Notes under the pieces: model-generated
Seen by the model: the letters and a program-made list of their open reading frames with translations, nothing else
The model's database searches: none
What the model was told of the DNA's origin: nothing
In this document: positions 33,701-41,628 of the stretch, piece after piece
Numbering within the stretch: the first letter of the stretch is position 1
Layout: every line of letters starts with the position of its first letter
Translations under genes and position numbers: made by a program
Assembly: GCF_014648395.1 (NCBI RefSeq)
Contig: NZ_BMRA01000017.1
Span: 1 to 64,000, forward strand
Source: Micromonospora fulviviridis
Lineage (GTDB): Bacteria > Actinomycetota > Actinomycetes > Mycobacteriales > Micromonosporaceae
Direction: 5' to 3'
DNA length: 64,000 bases

Positions 33701-34549
33701 GTGGTGGCGACGCGGGTGGCCGTGCCGGGCCGGGGTGTCGTACCGGCCGGCGAGGCGGTGCTGCGCGGCGACGACCGGGGCGTGCTGCACGGCGACGGCC
33801 TCTTCGAGACTCTGCACCTGCGCGGCGGGCAGCCGTGGCTGCTCGACGCCCACCTGGCTCGGCTGCGGGCCGGCGCGGCCGTGATCGGGCTGGCCCTGCC
33901 CCCCACCGACGTGCTGGTCGAGCTGCTCGACACGGTCCGCGCGGGCTGGCCGCCGGAGGTCGAGGGCGCGCTGCGGCTGGTCTGCACCCGGGGGCCGGAG
34001 GGCGGCGGGCCGGCCACGATCTACGCCACGCTGGGCGAGGTACCGGCGGCCGCGCGGCGGGCCCGGCGGGACGGGGTGACGGTCGCCACCCTGCCGCTCG
34101 GGGTGGCCGCCCGGTCCCGCCCCGAGCTGGGCTGGCTGCCGGCCGGTGTGAAGTCCACCTCGTACGCGGTCAGCACCGCCGCCCGCCGCTGGGCGGAGCG
34201 GGCCGGCGTGGACGACGTGCTGTGGGTCTCCACCGACGGCTACGTGCTGGAGGCGCCGACCGCGAACGTGGTCTGGCTGACCGGCACGGCGCTGTGCACG
34301 GTGCCGGCGGCGCAGACCGGCATCCTCCCCGGCGTCACCGCCACCTGGCTCCTCGACCACGCCCACGAGCTGGGCCTCCAGCCCGAGGAACGCCTACCGA
34401 CCCCGACCGACCTCCACAAGGCCGACGCCATCTGGCTCACGTCGTCCCTCCGCGGCCTGGCAGAGATCCGATCCCTCGACAAATCTCCCCGCCCCCACTC
34501 CCCGGTGACCGCACCCCTCCTCACCCTCCTGGGCTTCGAGGCGCGTTGA
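33701..34549 (+). CDS. pabC: Aminodeoxychorismate lyase / class IV aminotransferase PabC
   Basis: The 282-aa PLP enzyme of fold type IV shows RGVLHGDGLFETL at residues ~28-40, the PLP Lys in LPAGVKSTSYA, and STDGYVLEAPTANVVWL. PabC makes p-aminobenzoate for folate. The position next to a folate-binding YgfZ gene fits this better than a branched-chain or D-amino acid aminotransferase. GTG 33701 has TACGCT ending 6 nt upstream, a leaderless-type promoter. The gene ends in a palindrome that contains its stop codon. Confidence 0.85.
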   Translation: MVATRVAVPGRGVVPAGEAVLRGDDRGVLHGDGLFETLHLRGGQPWLLDAHLARLRAGAAVIGLALPPTDVLVELLDTVRAGWPPEVEGALRLVCTRGPEGGGPATIYATLGEVPAAARRARRDGVTVATLPLGVAARSRPELGWLPAGVKSTSYAVSTAARRWAERAGVDDVLWVSTDGYVLEAPTANVVWLTGTALCTVPAAQTGILPGVTATWLLDHAHELGLQPEERLPTPTDLHKADAIWLTSSLRGLAEIRSLDKSPRPHSPVTAPLLTLLGFEAR

Positions 34550-34602
34550 TCAAGAAGTTTGCGTCTGCCGGGGCCGGATTCCTGACGCAAACTTCTTGAT
34601 CA
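34547..34602. terminator. GATC-type intergenic palindrome (copy 2)
   Basis: A perfect 19-bp stem, TGATCAAGAAGTTTGCGTC (34547-34565) with 34584-34602, encloses an 18-nt loop. The left arm includes the TGA of pabC. It lies between convergent genes and probably terminates both. It is much richer in A/T than its surroundings. Confidence 0.85.
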
Positions 34603-34619
34603 GCGGGGTGAAGGGGGGG

Positions 34620-35210
34620 TCAGCCGGCCACGCGCGTCAGGCGGGCGGACAGGTGGGGGCTCAGGGGGTGGCCTACGGCGGCCATTTCCTGGGCGTAGAG
34701 GAGGGCGCCCTCGACGATGCCGAAGAGGCGGGCGCCGGCCGTGACCTCCTTGGCCGTGGCCGTGCGGACGACCGCGTCGGTGACGAACTCGATCTGGGTG
34801 CCCTTGCGCTTGCCGATGTGCAGCTCCATCACGCCGGTGGGCGTGGTCATCAGCGCTTCCAGCTCGTCGGTGACCCGGTCGCCGTCCAGCACCGGACGCC
34901 ACCAGCCCACCTCACGGCCGGCCGGGCGGACCGGGCGGCTCTGCTCGTCCAGGATCCAGGCGCGGGACTCGTAGAACAGGAACGGCCGGCCGTCGTGGCT
35001 GATCCGGATCTCCTGCGCGAAGTCGAAGTCCTCGATGGTGGGGAACCCGCCGCGACCCCGCCCGCGCCACACCCCGATGTACGGAAGCAGGCCGTCCAGG
35101 CTCCGGTGCAGCTTCGGGCCGACGCGCAGGTCGTGGCTCTCCTCGTACGGGTACGGGTCGACCGGCGGCGCGTTCAGCCACGGCGGCTGGAGCGGGTTCT
35201 CGCTCACCAT
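34620..35210 (-). CDS. FABP-like heme-binding protein (nitrobindin family)
   Basis: The 196-aa beta-barrel protein has the family signature GVWRGRG (GxWxGxG) near residue 46 and a C-terminal His-containing AVGHPLSPHLSARL, where the proximal heme His sits in nitrobindins. It is the homolog of M. tuberculosis Rv0813c. Proposed roles are nitric-oxide or peroxynitrite handling. The start overlaps the preceding 34-codon gene by 7 nt, so translation is coupled. Confidence 0.88.
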   Translation of the reverse strand: MVSENPLQPPWLNAPPVDPYPYEESHDLRVGPKLHRSLDGLLPYIGVWRGRGRGGFPTIEDFDFAQEIRISHDGRPFLFYESRAWILDEQSRPVRPAGREVGWWRPVLDGDRVTDELEALMTTPTGVMELHIGKRKGTQIEFVTDAVVRTATAKEVTAGARLFGIVEGALLYAQEMAAVGHPLSPHLSARLTRVAG

Positions 35211-35308
35211 TTTCCTCTCGAGATGCGAACAGCGAGGTAGACGAGGCCACCGGCGAGCGCGCCCAGGCCGGCGACCAGCAGGCTGACGAACCCGATCTCG
35301 GTAACCAT
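35204..35308 (-). CDS. Small single-pass membrane protein (34 aa)
   Basis: The protein has one hydrophobic helix (FVSLLVAGLGALAGGLVYLA) flanked by acidic N- and basic C-terminal ends (VRISRGKW). Support for it being real: TAGGAT (minus 35316-35321) ends 7 nt before the ATG, and the stop overlaps the FABP-like gene start by 7 nt. It would be the first gene of that mRNA. I recognise no family. Confidence 0.65.
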   Translation of the reverse strand: MVTEIGFVSLLVAGLGALAGGLVYLAVRISRGKW

Positions 35309-35332
35309 CCCGGCCATCCTATGCTGGGCGTC

Positions 35333-35695
35333 ATGGCCCGCACTCTCGTCGTCAAGGCCACCGCCGGCGCGGACGCCCCGGAGCGCTGCGCGCAGGCCTT
35401 CACCGTCGCCGCCACCGCGGCCGCCGCCGGGGTCGACGTGTCGCTCTGGCTCACCGGCGAATCGACCTGGTTCGCGCTGCCCGGGCGGGCGCAGGACTTC
35501 GAACTCCCGCACTCCGCGCCGCTGGCCGAGCTGCTGCACGTCGTCCTGACCACCGGCAAGGTGACCGCCTGTACCCAGTGCGCGGCCCGCCGGGACATCG
35601 GCCAGGACGACGTCATTCCCGGCGTACGGATCGCCGGGGCCGCGGTCTTCGTCGAGGAGGCGATGACCGAGGGCGCCCAGGCCCTGGTCTACTGA
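35333..35695 (+). CDS. DsrE family protein
   Basis: The 120-aa protein has a DsrE/DsrF-like fold: VVKATAGADAPERCAQAF, a hydrophobic VDVSLWLTGESTW, and a Cys pair in ACTQCAARR near residue 82-85 that could carry sulfur. TATGCT (35320-35325) ends 7 nt before the ATG and overlaps, back to back, the -10 element of the divergent small-protein gene. Sulfur-relay activity is inferred from the family. Confidence 0.85.
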   Translation: MARTLVVKATAGADAPERCAQAFTVAATAAAAGVDVSLWLTGESTWFALPGRAQDFELPHSAPLAELLHVVLTTGKVTACTQCAARRDIGQDDVIPGVRIAGAAVFVEEAMTEGAQALVY

Positions 35696-35780
35696 CCCAT
35701 CGGACCGCGCGGCGAATGTCCGTTCCGCGTGGACTGCCGATCCTGGCCCGACATGTCCGGTCGCTGCCTACGATTCGATT

Positions 35781-36161
35781 GTGGGTGAGGCGATCGAGCG
35801 GTTCTTCGGGTCCCTGCCGGCGCGGGCCCCGGCGGTACTGCGCGGCCCGACCCGTGGCCGCCTCCAGATCGACCTGACCACCGGCAACCGCACCGAGCAT
35901 TGGTACCTGGAGCTGGCGCCCGCGGCGGTCCGGGTGACCCGGGAGCAACTGCCCGCGGACGCCATCTTCACGGTCAGCGCCGAGCTGTTCGAGGATCTGG
36001 CTACCGGCCGGCAGGCCGGCATGGCGGCGGTGCTGCGCAACGAGGCCACGTTCAGCGGCAACGTGGTGCTGTTTCTGGTGTTCCGGCGGTTCTTCCCCGA
36101 CCCGCCCGGCGTCCGGGACCCCCGGGAGACCGCCCGGGAACACGTCCGGCGGTCGGGATGA
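35781..36161 (+). CDS. SCP-2 sterol-transfer domain protein
   Basis: The 126-aa protein matches a single SCP-2 domain: RGRLQIDLTTGNRTEHWYLEL, VTREQLPADAIFTVSAELFEDLATG, and NEATFSGNVVLFLVFRRFF. It starts with GTG 35781. TACGAT ends 6 nt upstream, so it is probably leaderless. The last codons overlap the glycogen debranching gene by 4 nt (ATGA), an unexpected partner for a lipid-binding domain. Confidence 0.82.
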   Translation: MGEAIERFFGSLPARAPAVLRGPTRGRLQIDLTTGNRTEHWYLELAPAAVRVTREQLPADAIFTVSAELFEDLATGRQAGMAAVLRNEATFSGNVVLFLVFRRFFPDPPGVRDPRETAREHVRRSG

Positions 36162-38212
36162 AGGAACGCGTCAGCATCCTGGACGGCAACACCTTCCTGG
36201 TCAGCGACCGGCGCGGTGACATCGAGCCGTCGTTCGACTTCCCCACCGGGCTCTTCTCCTTCGACACCCGGTTCATCTCCACCTGGCTGCTCACCCTCAA
36301 CGGGGAGCGGCTGCACCCGCTCTCGATCGACGACTCGATGTCGTACCGAACCCGGTTCTTCCTGGTCCCCGGCGAGCCGACGCACTACCTGGACGCCAAG
36401 GTCTCCGTGATCCGCAGCCGGTCGATCGGCGGCAGCTTCGACGAGGAGCTGACCCTGCTCAACCACTCCGGCCAGGAGGTGGAGTTCACCCTCCGGCTGG
36501 ATATCGGCTCCGACTTCGCCGACCTGTTCGAGATCAAGCACCAGCGGCAGAAGAAGGGGCGCACCACGCCCACGGTCAGCGGCGACCGGCTGCGGCTCAC
36601 CTACCGCCGGGAGGGGTTCCACCGTGAGGCGGTGGTGACCAGCACCGCGCCCGCCGACTTCGACCGGGAGGGGCTGACCTTCCAGCTGCGGGTCGGCCCG
36701 CACGGCGAGTGGACCACCCAGCTGCACGTGGAAACGATGATCTTCGGGGCGCGGGGGGAGGACATCCGCGCCACCCTGCCGCTCGGCGGGCACCGCTCGG
36801 TCGCGGCCATCCACGCCGAGCAGAACGAGGTGATCGAGCGGGCCCCGAAGCTGGGCTGCGACTGCCAGCCGCTGGCCGGGGCGTACCGGCGCAGCCTGAA
36901 CGACCTGGCCGCCCTCCGGTACGAGTCGATCGCGCTGGGCGTACGCCTGCTCGCCGCCGGCCTGCCCTGGTTCATGACCCTGTTCGGGCGGGACAGCATC
37001 TTCACCTCGCTCCAGGTGCTGCCGTTCCTGCCCGAGCTGGTCCCGCCGACCATCCTCATGCTGGCCGGCCTCCAGGGCAGCCGGCTGGACGACTTCCGGG
37101 ACGAGGAGCCCGGCAAGATCCTGCACGAACTGCGCTACGGCGAGACCTCCGGCTTCCAGGAGCAGCCGCACTCCCCGTACTACGGCTCGGCCGACACCAC
37201 CGCGCTCTTCGTGATCCTGCTCGACGAGTACGAGCGGTGGACCGGGGACGCGAAGCTGGTCCGGCAGCTTGAGCAGGAGGCCCGGGGGGCGCTGGAGTGG
37301 CTCGACTCCTACGGCGACCTGCTCGGCACCGGCTACGTCTGGTACATGACCCGCAACCCGGAGACCGGCCTGCAGAACCAGTGCTGGAAGGACTCCTGGG
37401 ACTCGATCTCCTACTCCGACGGCCGGCTGCCGCCGTTCCCCCGGGCCACCTGCGAACTCCAGGGCTACGCGTACGACGCCAAGCTGCGCGGCGCCCGGCT
37501 GGCCCGCGAGCACTGGAACGACCCGGCGTACGCCGACCGGCTGGAGCGCGAGGCGGCGGCGCTGAAGGAACGGTTCAACCGGGACTTCTGGATCCCGGAG
37601 CGGGAGTACTTCGCGCTCGCCCTGGACCCGGACGGGCGGCACGTGGACGCGCTCTCCTCCAACATCGGGCACCTGCTCTGGAGCGGCATCGTCGACGAGT
37701 CCCGGGCGGCGGCAGTCGCCGAGCAGCTGCTCGGGCCTCGGCTCTTCTCCGGCTGGGGGGTGCGGACCCTCGCCGACGACCAGGGCCGGTACAACCCGAT
37801 CGGTTACCACGTCGGCACGGTCTGGCCGTTCGACAACTCGATCATCGCGTGGGGCCTGTGGAAGTACGGCTTCCGGGAGGAGGCCGGGCAGATCTGCGAC
37901 GCGATGCTGAGCGCGTCCCGCTACTTCGACGGGCGGCTACCGGAGGCGTTCGCCGGCTACGAGCGGGGTCTCACCGACTATCCGGTGGAGTACCCCACCG
38001 CGTGCAGCCCGCAGGCGTGGTCGGCGGGCACCCCGCTGCTGCTGCTGCGGGTGATGCTCGGCCTGGAGCCGCAGGGCGAGCACCTGATCATCGATCCCGC
38101 CGTCCCGAACGGGATGGGCCGGGTCGAGCTGCTGGACATCCCCGGCCGGTGGGGCCGGGTGGACGCCCTGGGCCGCAGCCGCACGCCGCACGACCACCGC
38201 CGCGAGCACTGA
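36158..38212 (+). CDS. Glycogen debranching enzyme-like amylo-alpha-1,6-glucosidase
   Basis: The 684-aa protein has the N-terminal beta domain of bacterial GDE-type enzymes (DGNTFLVSDRRGDI, TGLFSFDTRFIS) and a C-terminal (alpha/alpha)6 barrel with GLPWFMTLFGRDSI, HSPYYGSADTTALFVIL, and YPTACSPQAWSAG. It probably acts on alpha-1,6 branches or related alpha-glucans in the cytosol, as there is no signal peptide. ATG overlaps the SCP-2 gene stop. It ends 9 bp from the convergent next gene without a clear hairpin. Confidence 0.88.
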   Translation: MKERVSILDGNTFLVSDRRGDIEPSFDFPTGLFSFDTRFISTWLLTLNGERLHPLSIDDSMSYRTRFFLVPGEPTHYLDAKVSVIRSRSIGGSFDEELTLLNHSGQEVEFTLRLDIGSDFADLFEIKHQRQKKGRTTPTVSGDRLRLTYRREGFHREAVVTSTAPADFDREGLTFQLRVGPHGEWTTQLHVETMIFGARGEDIRATLPLGGHRSVAAIHAEQNEVIERAPKLGCDCQPLAGAYRRSLNDLAALRYESIALGVRLLAAGLPWFMTLFGRDSIFTSLQVLPFLPELVPPTILMLAGLQGSRLDDFRDEEPGKILHELRYGETSGFQEQPHSPYYGSADTTALFVILLDEYERWTGDAKLVRQLEQEARGALEWLDSYGDLLGTGYVWYMTRNPETGLQNQCWKDSWDSISYSDGRLPPFPRATCELQGYAYDAKLRGARLAREHWNDPAYADRLEREAAALKERFNRDFWIPEREYFALALDPDGRHVDALSSNIGHLLWSGIVDESRAAAVAEQLLGPRLFSGWGVRTLADDQGRYNPIGYHVGTVWPFDNSIIAWGLWKYGFREEAGQICDAMLSASRYFDGRLPEAFAGYERGLTDYPVEYPTACSPQAWSAGTPLLLLRVMLGLEPQGEHLIIDPAVPNGMGRVELLDIPGRWGRVDALGRSRTPHDHRREH

Positions 38213-38221
38213 CCGCGCGGG

Positions 38222-39079
38222 TCAGCAGGTGGTGGTGACCGCCACCCGGACCCGGTCGTCGACCCGCTCGGCCAGCACCGCGAAGCTGCCCCGCAGGGCG
38301 TACTCCTCGGTGGTGTCGCGGAGCACCGGGGAGCCGCCGGCGGTGTCCCGGAAGGCCGCCGCCAGCGGCGATCCGGTCGGCCCGCCGGCCGTCTCGGCCC
38401 GGGCCGTGCGGGCCGTGCCGCCCCCCGGGCAGGGTGCCACAAGAACCCGGACCGGGCCGGCCGCACCGCCCCAGTGGCGCGCGGCCCGTTGCGCCTCCGC
38501 GGTCTCGGCGACCGCGTCGGCCGCCGGGGCCCGGTAGCCCGCACCGACCGGCCGGCAGCCGGTGGCCACGGTGAGCAGCACCCGGCCGGGCCCGCCGGGC
38601 CGGCCCTCGACCGCCACGAACTCCCCGGCGTCGGCGCGCAGCAAGGGCTCGCCGTCGTACGTGGAGACGCCCGCCCGCCAGTGCGGCGGCAGCCGGTCGG
38701 CCACCCGCTGGAGCATCTGGCGTACGTCGTCACCGGCCAGCACGACCTCCACGCCGCGCTCCAATTCGGCGCCGTCGTCCAGCGGGGTGACCCGGCAGCC
38801 CCGCTCGATCCGGTCCGGCAGGAGCGCGGGCACCCCGTCCCGCCCCACCGCGGCGGTCAACCGGCCGAGCGCCCGGTCCACCACGGGGCCGGCCTGGTCC
38901 AGCGAGCGCTGCTCCTTCACGGTCGGCGGGTCGTGCCGCACCGACCACCAGGTCAGCCCGGCGAGCAGCACCGCCCACGCCACCGTGGCGGCCACCAGCC
39001 AGCGCAGCCATCGCCGGCCGGGGGCCGGCTGGTCGGGACGGGTCGGCGGGGCGTATCCCGCCTGGACGGCACCACTCAC
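38222..39079 (-). CDS. Membrane-anchored protein of unknown function
   Basis: The 285-aa protein has a short cytoplasmic Pro/Arg segment, one membrane helix (WLVAATVAWAVLLAGLTWW, residues ~27-45), then an extracytoplasmic domain with four Cys residues (GCRVTP, ATGCRP, APCPGG, TTTC at the very end) that may form disulfides. The family is not recognised. Start is GTG 39079. Confidence 0.7.
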   Translation of the reverse strand: MSGAVQAGYAPPTRPDQPAPGRRWLRWLVAATVAWAVLLAGLTWWSVRHDPPTVKEQRSLDQAGPVVDRALGRLTAAVGRDGVPALLPDRIERGCRVTPLDDGAELERGVEVVLAGDDVRQMLQRVADRLPPHWRAGVSTYDGEPLLRADAGEFVAVEGRPGGPGRVLLTVATGCRPVGAGYRAPAADAVAETAEAQRAARHWGGAAGPVRVLVAPCPGGGTARTARAETAGGPTGSPLAAAFRDTAGGSPVLRDTTEEYALRGSFAVLAERVDDRVRVAVTTTC

Positions 39080-39168
39080 CGGGCCATGGTGTCACGCGGC
39101 GACGAGCTGCCCGGTCGCGCCCGGCGTCCCGGCCCGGGAACGCCCGTGACGGGCTTCCGGAACGGGGC

Positions 39169-39202
39169 GTGGCCCGCCGCCCCGGGTGGGGCGGCGGGCC
39201 AC
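39169..39202 (-). terminator. Terminator after DUF1416 gene
   Basis: A perfect 15-bp stem (39169-39183 with 39188-39202, GTGGCCCGCCGCCCC) closes a GGGT loop, 14 bp after the stop of the DUF1416 gene. Confidence 0.9.
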
Positions 39203-39216
39203 GATCAGAGCGTGGG

Positions 39217-39540
39217 TCAGGCGGCGACCGTGACGGTCACCTCGTTGATCCCGCGGGCGGCGGCGACGGCGGTGTCGCCGTTGCCGTGCCGGGAGAGCGC
39301 CCGCAGGGTCCAGTTGCCCGGCGCGGCGAAGAACCGGAACTGGCCGGCCGGGGAGGTCACCACCTCGGCGGTGAACTCGCCCGTCGAGTCGAGCAGCCGG
39401 ACGTACGCGCCCGGCACGGCCTCGCCGGACTCGGCCTTGACCAGGCCGGTGATGACGGTTTCCTTCTCCAGGTCCAGGCTGGCCGGGAGGGGGGCGGCCT
39501 GGTCCGGGGCGGCGCAGCCGGCAGCGGTGGGAGCGGTCAT
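39217..39540 (-). CDS. DUF1416 protein (SseC-like)
   Basis: The 107-aa beta-rich protein (VITGLVKAESGEAVPGAYVR, FRFFAAPGNWTLRAL) resembles a carboxypeptidase-regulatory/transthyretin-like fold and is the homolog of mycobacterial SseC. It lies 5 bp behind the rhodanese, as sseC2 does behind cysA2 in M. tuberculosis. The N-terminal part has one Cys (AAGCAAP). GGAGG in the end of the rhodanese gene serves as ribosome site. A sulfur-metabolism role is inferred from this constant pairing. Confidence 0.88.
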   Translation of the reverse strand: MTAPTAAGCAAPDQAAPLPASLDLEKETVITGLVKAESGEAVPGAYVRLLDSTGEFTAEVVTSPAGQFRFFAAPGNWTLRALSRHGNGDTAVAAARGINEVTVTVAA

Positions 39541-39545
39541 GGTGA

Positions 39546-40394
39546 TCAGGCCTCCCCGGGCTCGTCGCCGAGCGCGACCGGCACGCCGACCAGCGAGCCG
39601 TACTCGGTCCAGGAGCCGTCGTAGTTCTTCACGTTGCGCTGGCCGAGCAGCTCCTGGAGCACGAACCAGGTGTGCGAGGAGCGCTCGCCGATCCGGCAGT
39701 AGGCGATGGTCTCCCGGCTGTCGTCCAGCCCGGCGTCGGCGTAGATCTTGCGCAGCTCGTCGTCGGACTTGAAGGTGCCGTCCTCGTTGGCCGCCTTCGA
39801 CCACGGCACGCTGATCGCGGTCGGCACGTGGCCGGCACGCTGGGCCTGCTCCTGCGGGAGGTGGGCCGGGGCGAGCAGCCGGCCGGCGTACTCGTCGGGG
39901 CTGCGCACGTCGACCAGGTTCTTGCTGCCGATCGCGTCGACCACCTCGTCGCGGAACGCCCGGATCGAGGTGTCCGGCGCCTGCGCGACGTACTGCGTCG
40001 CGGGACGCTCCACCTTGTCGGTGACCAGCGGGCGGGCGTCCAGCTCCCACTTCTTGCGGCCGCCGTCGAGCAGCTTGACGTCGCGGTGGCCGTAGAGCTT
40101 GAAGTACCAGTACGCGTACGCGGCGAACCAGTTGTTGTTGCCGCCGTAGAGGATGACGGTGTCGTCGTTGGCGATGCCGCGCTCGGAGAGCAGCGCCTCG
40201 AACTGGGCCTGGTTGACGAAGTCCCGGCGCACCGGGTCCTGGAGGTCGGTACGCCAGTCGAGCTTGACGGCGCCCGCGATGTGGCCGGTGTCGTAGGCCG
40301 AGGTGTCCTCGTCGACCTCGACGAAGACGACGCCCGGGGCGTCGATGTTCTTCTCGGCCCACTCGGCCGAGACGAGTGCGGTGTCGCGACTCAT
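39546..40394 (-). CDS. Thiosulfate/3-mercaptopyruvate sulfurtransferase (CysA2-like)
   Basis: The 282-aa protein has two rhodanese domains. The inactive N-terminal one contains YDTGHIAGAVKLDW. The active C-terminal one has the Cys loop YCRIGERSSH (Cys ~233). It transfers sulfur from thiosulfate or mercaptopyruvate to cyanide or thiol acceptors. Ribosome site GGGAG precedes ATG 40394. A Cys-rich leader peptide is encoded 205 bp upstream on the same strand, so expression probably responds to cysteine supply. Confidence 0.93.
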   Translation of the reverse strand: MSRDTALVSAEWAEKNIDAPGVVFVEVDEDTSAYDTGHIAGAVKLDWRTDLQDPVRRDFVNQAQFEALLSERGIANDDTVILYGGNNNWFAAYAYWYFKLYGHRDVKLLDGGRKKWELDARPLVTDKVERPATQYVAQAPDTSIRAFRDEVVDAIGSKNLVDVRSPDEYAGRLLAPAHLPQEQAQRAGHVPTAISVPWSKAANEDGTFKSDDELRKIYADAGLDDSRETIAYCRIGERSSHTWFVLQELLGQRNVKNYDGSWTEYGSLVGVPVALGDEPGEA

Positions 40395-40568
40395 CAGATC
40401 ACTCCCTGTGAGGATGGATGGTGAGCCAGCGCGCGGAGATCGAAGTCGGTGATTGTCGCACCACGCGCGGGACCCAGAGCTAGGAACGGATCACGGGTAC
40501 GTGCGACGGCGCCGCTGCCGGGCGATCAGGGGGAGAACCGGGAGGGTACGCGGACCCTGCGTGCCGGT

Positions 40569-40583
40569 GGCCGCTAGGCGGCC
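40569..40583 (-). promoter_or_regulatory. Small hairpin behind the Cys-rich leader peptide
   Basis: GGCCGC-TAG-GCGGCC forms a 6-bp stem with a 3-nt loop, 16 nt after the leader stop codon. It is a candidate part of a translation-coupled attenuator. The rest of the 205-nt leader contains further GC-rich complementarity that I could not resolve. Confidence 0.4.
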
Positions 40584-40599
40584 GAGGACAGCCCCGCCG

Positions 40600-40677
40600 T
40601 CAGATGACGGGGCGACACAGGCAGGTGGCCACGCGGCACAGGTCGACCGCGCGCCGTTTGGTGAGGAGCGTCCCCAT
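40600..40677 (-). CDS. Ms5788A-type Cys-rich leader peptide (25 aa)
   Basis: The peptide is short and basic, with the hallmark pattern DLCRVATCLCRPVI at its C terminus (three Cys). Mycobacterial leader peptides of this type lie before sulfur genes and sense cysteine by ribosome stalling. It precedes the rhodanese/DUF1416 operon, the expected place. No ribosome site is seen. TAGTCT (minus 40686-40691) ends 8 nt before the ATG, consistent with leaderless translation as in mycobacteria. Confidence 0.88.
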   Translation of the reverse strand: MGTLLTKRRAVDLCRVATCLCRPVI

Positions 40678-40760
40678 GGAGAGGGAGACTACCAGCCGGC
40701 CCGGCCGGCGCCACCGGGCCGACCAGCATCCGGGACACGGCCCGGGCGGCGGGCGGAGCG

Positions 40761-41546
40761 TCAGCCGGCGGAGTTGATCGGCACGTTCCGGGCGTCGGCG
40801 GTGACCACGAGACCCTCCGGCCGGGGCTCCACCTTGCGCACGTTGAGCTGGAAGGGCAGCTCCGGCAGGGGCACGTCGACGGAGATGCCCCTGGCGTAGT
40901 TGGCCAGCAGCGTCTTGGCGAGCGGCAGGTTGGGCAGGCCCTCGGCGGTCAGGTCGTTGAAGCGCAGGGCCACCTTGCCGTTGGCGACCGTCACGTCGGC
41001 GGTGCCGTTCACGGTGAGCTTGGCGCCGAGGATGTCGACCGGCGCGGTGACCGCGAGCTTGCCGTTCCGCTCGCCCAGGGTGAGCCCGGGGCGGTCGAGC
41101 AGCTTCGCCAGGCTGGCGTAGGTCACGGTGCCCCGGCCGTCGACGCTCTCGGCCACCACGTCGCCCCGGCCGGAGCGGAGGGTGTCCAACGACGCCTTGA
41201 CGTCGCGGGCGTCCACGTCCAGCCGCGGCACGCTGACCGCGTCGCCCTGCACGTTGCCCTGCACGTCGGTCAGCACGATGGAGATGCGCTCGTACTTCCC
41301 GGCGAGCACCTGGGTGAGGAACGGGAAGCCGCCCACCTCGACCTGGGGCGCCGCGGACTGCGCGTCCTGCTTGGCGACCTCCTGCTTCACCTGGTCGGCG
41401 ATGGCCCGCTCGGCGACGCCGGCGGCCACCCGGTCGGCGACGACCAGGAGCCCGGCCAGGACCAGCAGCAGGACGACGAAACCGACCAGCACCTTCCGGC
41501 CCCGCCGCCGGGGTCGGCCCTCGTTCGCCGGGTACGCCTCTGCCAC
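40761..41546 (-). CDS. lmeA: LmeA family phospholipid-binding protein (DUF2993)
   Basis: The 261-aa protein has one N-terminal membrane helix (VLVGFVVLLLVLAGLLVVA) followed by the DUF2993 domain, a TULIP-like beta fold (VEVGGFPFLTQVLAGKYERI). It is the homolog of M. tuberculosis Rv0817c/LmeA, a periplasmic phospholipid-binding protein needed for lipomannan elongation. GTG 41546 has AGGAGG 5 nt upstream. It lies between the sulfur genes and glnR, as in mycobacteria. Confidence 0.85.
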   Translation of the reverse strand: MAEAYPANEGRPRRRGRKVLVGFVVLLLVLAGLLVVADRVAAGVAERAIADQVKQEVAKQDAQSAAPQVEVGGFPFLTQVLAGKYERISIVLTDVQGNVQGDAVSVPRLDVDARDVKASLDTLRSGRGDVVAESVDGRGTVTYASLAKLLDRPGLTLGERNGKLAVTAPVDILGAKLTVNGTADVTVANGKVALRFNDLTAEGLPNLPLAKTLLANYARGISVDVPLPELPFQLNVRKVEPRPEGLVVTADARNVPINSAG

Positions 41547-41628
41547 GCCGCCTCCTGACCTCGCCGCATCACCGCGTCTCGCGGCGCAACCGTACTTACC
41601 CGAGGCGCCGTCGCCCCAATCGCGGGGC

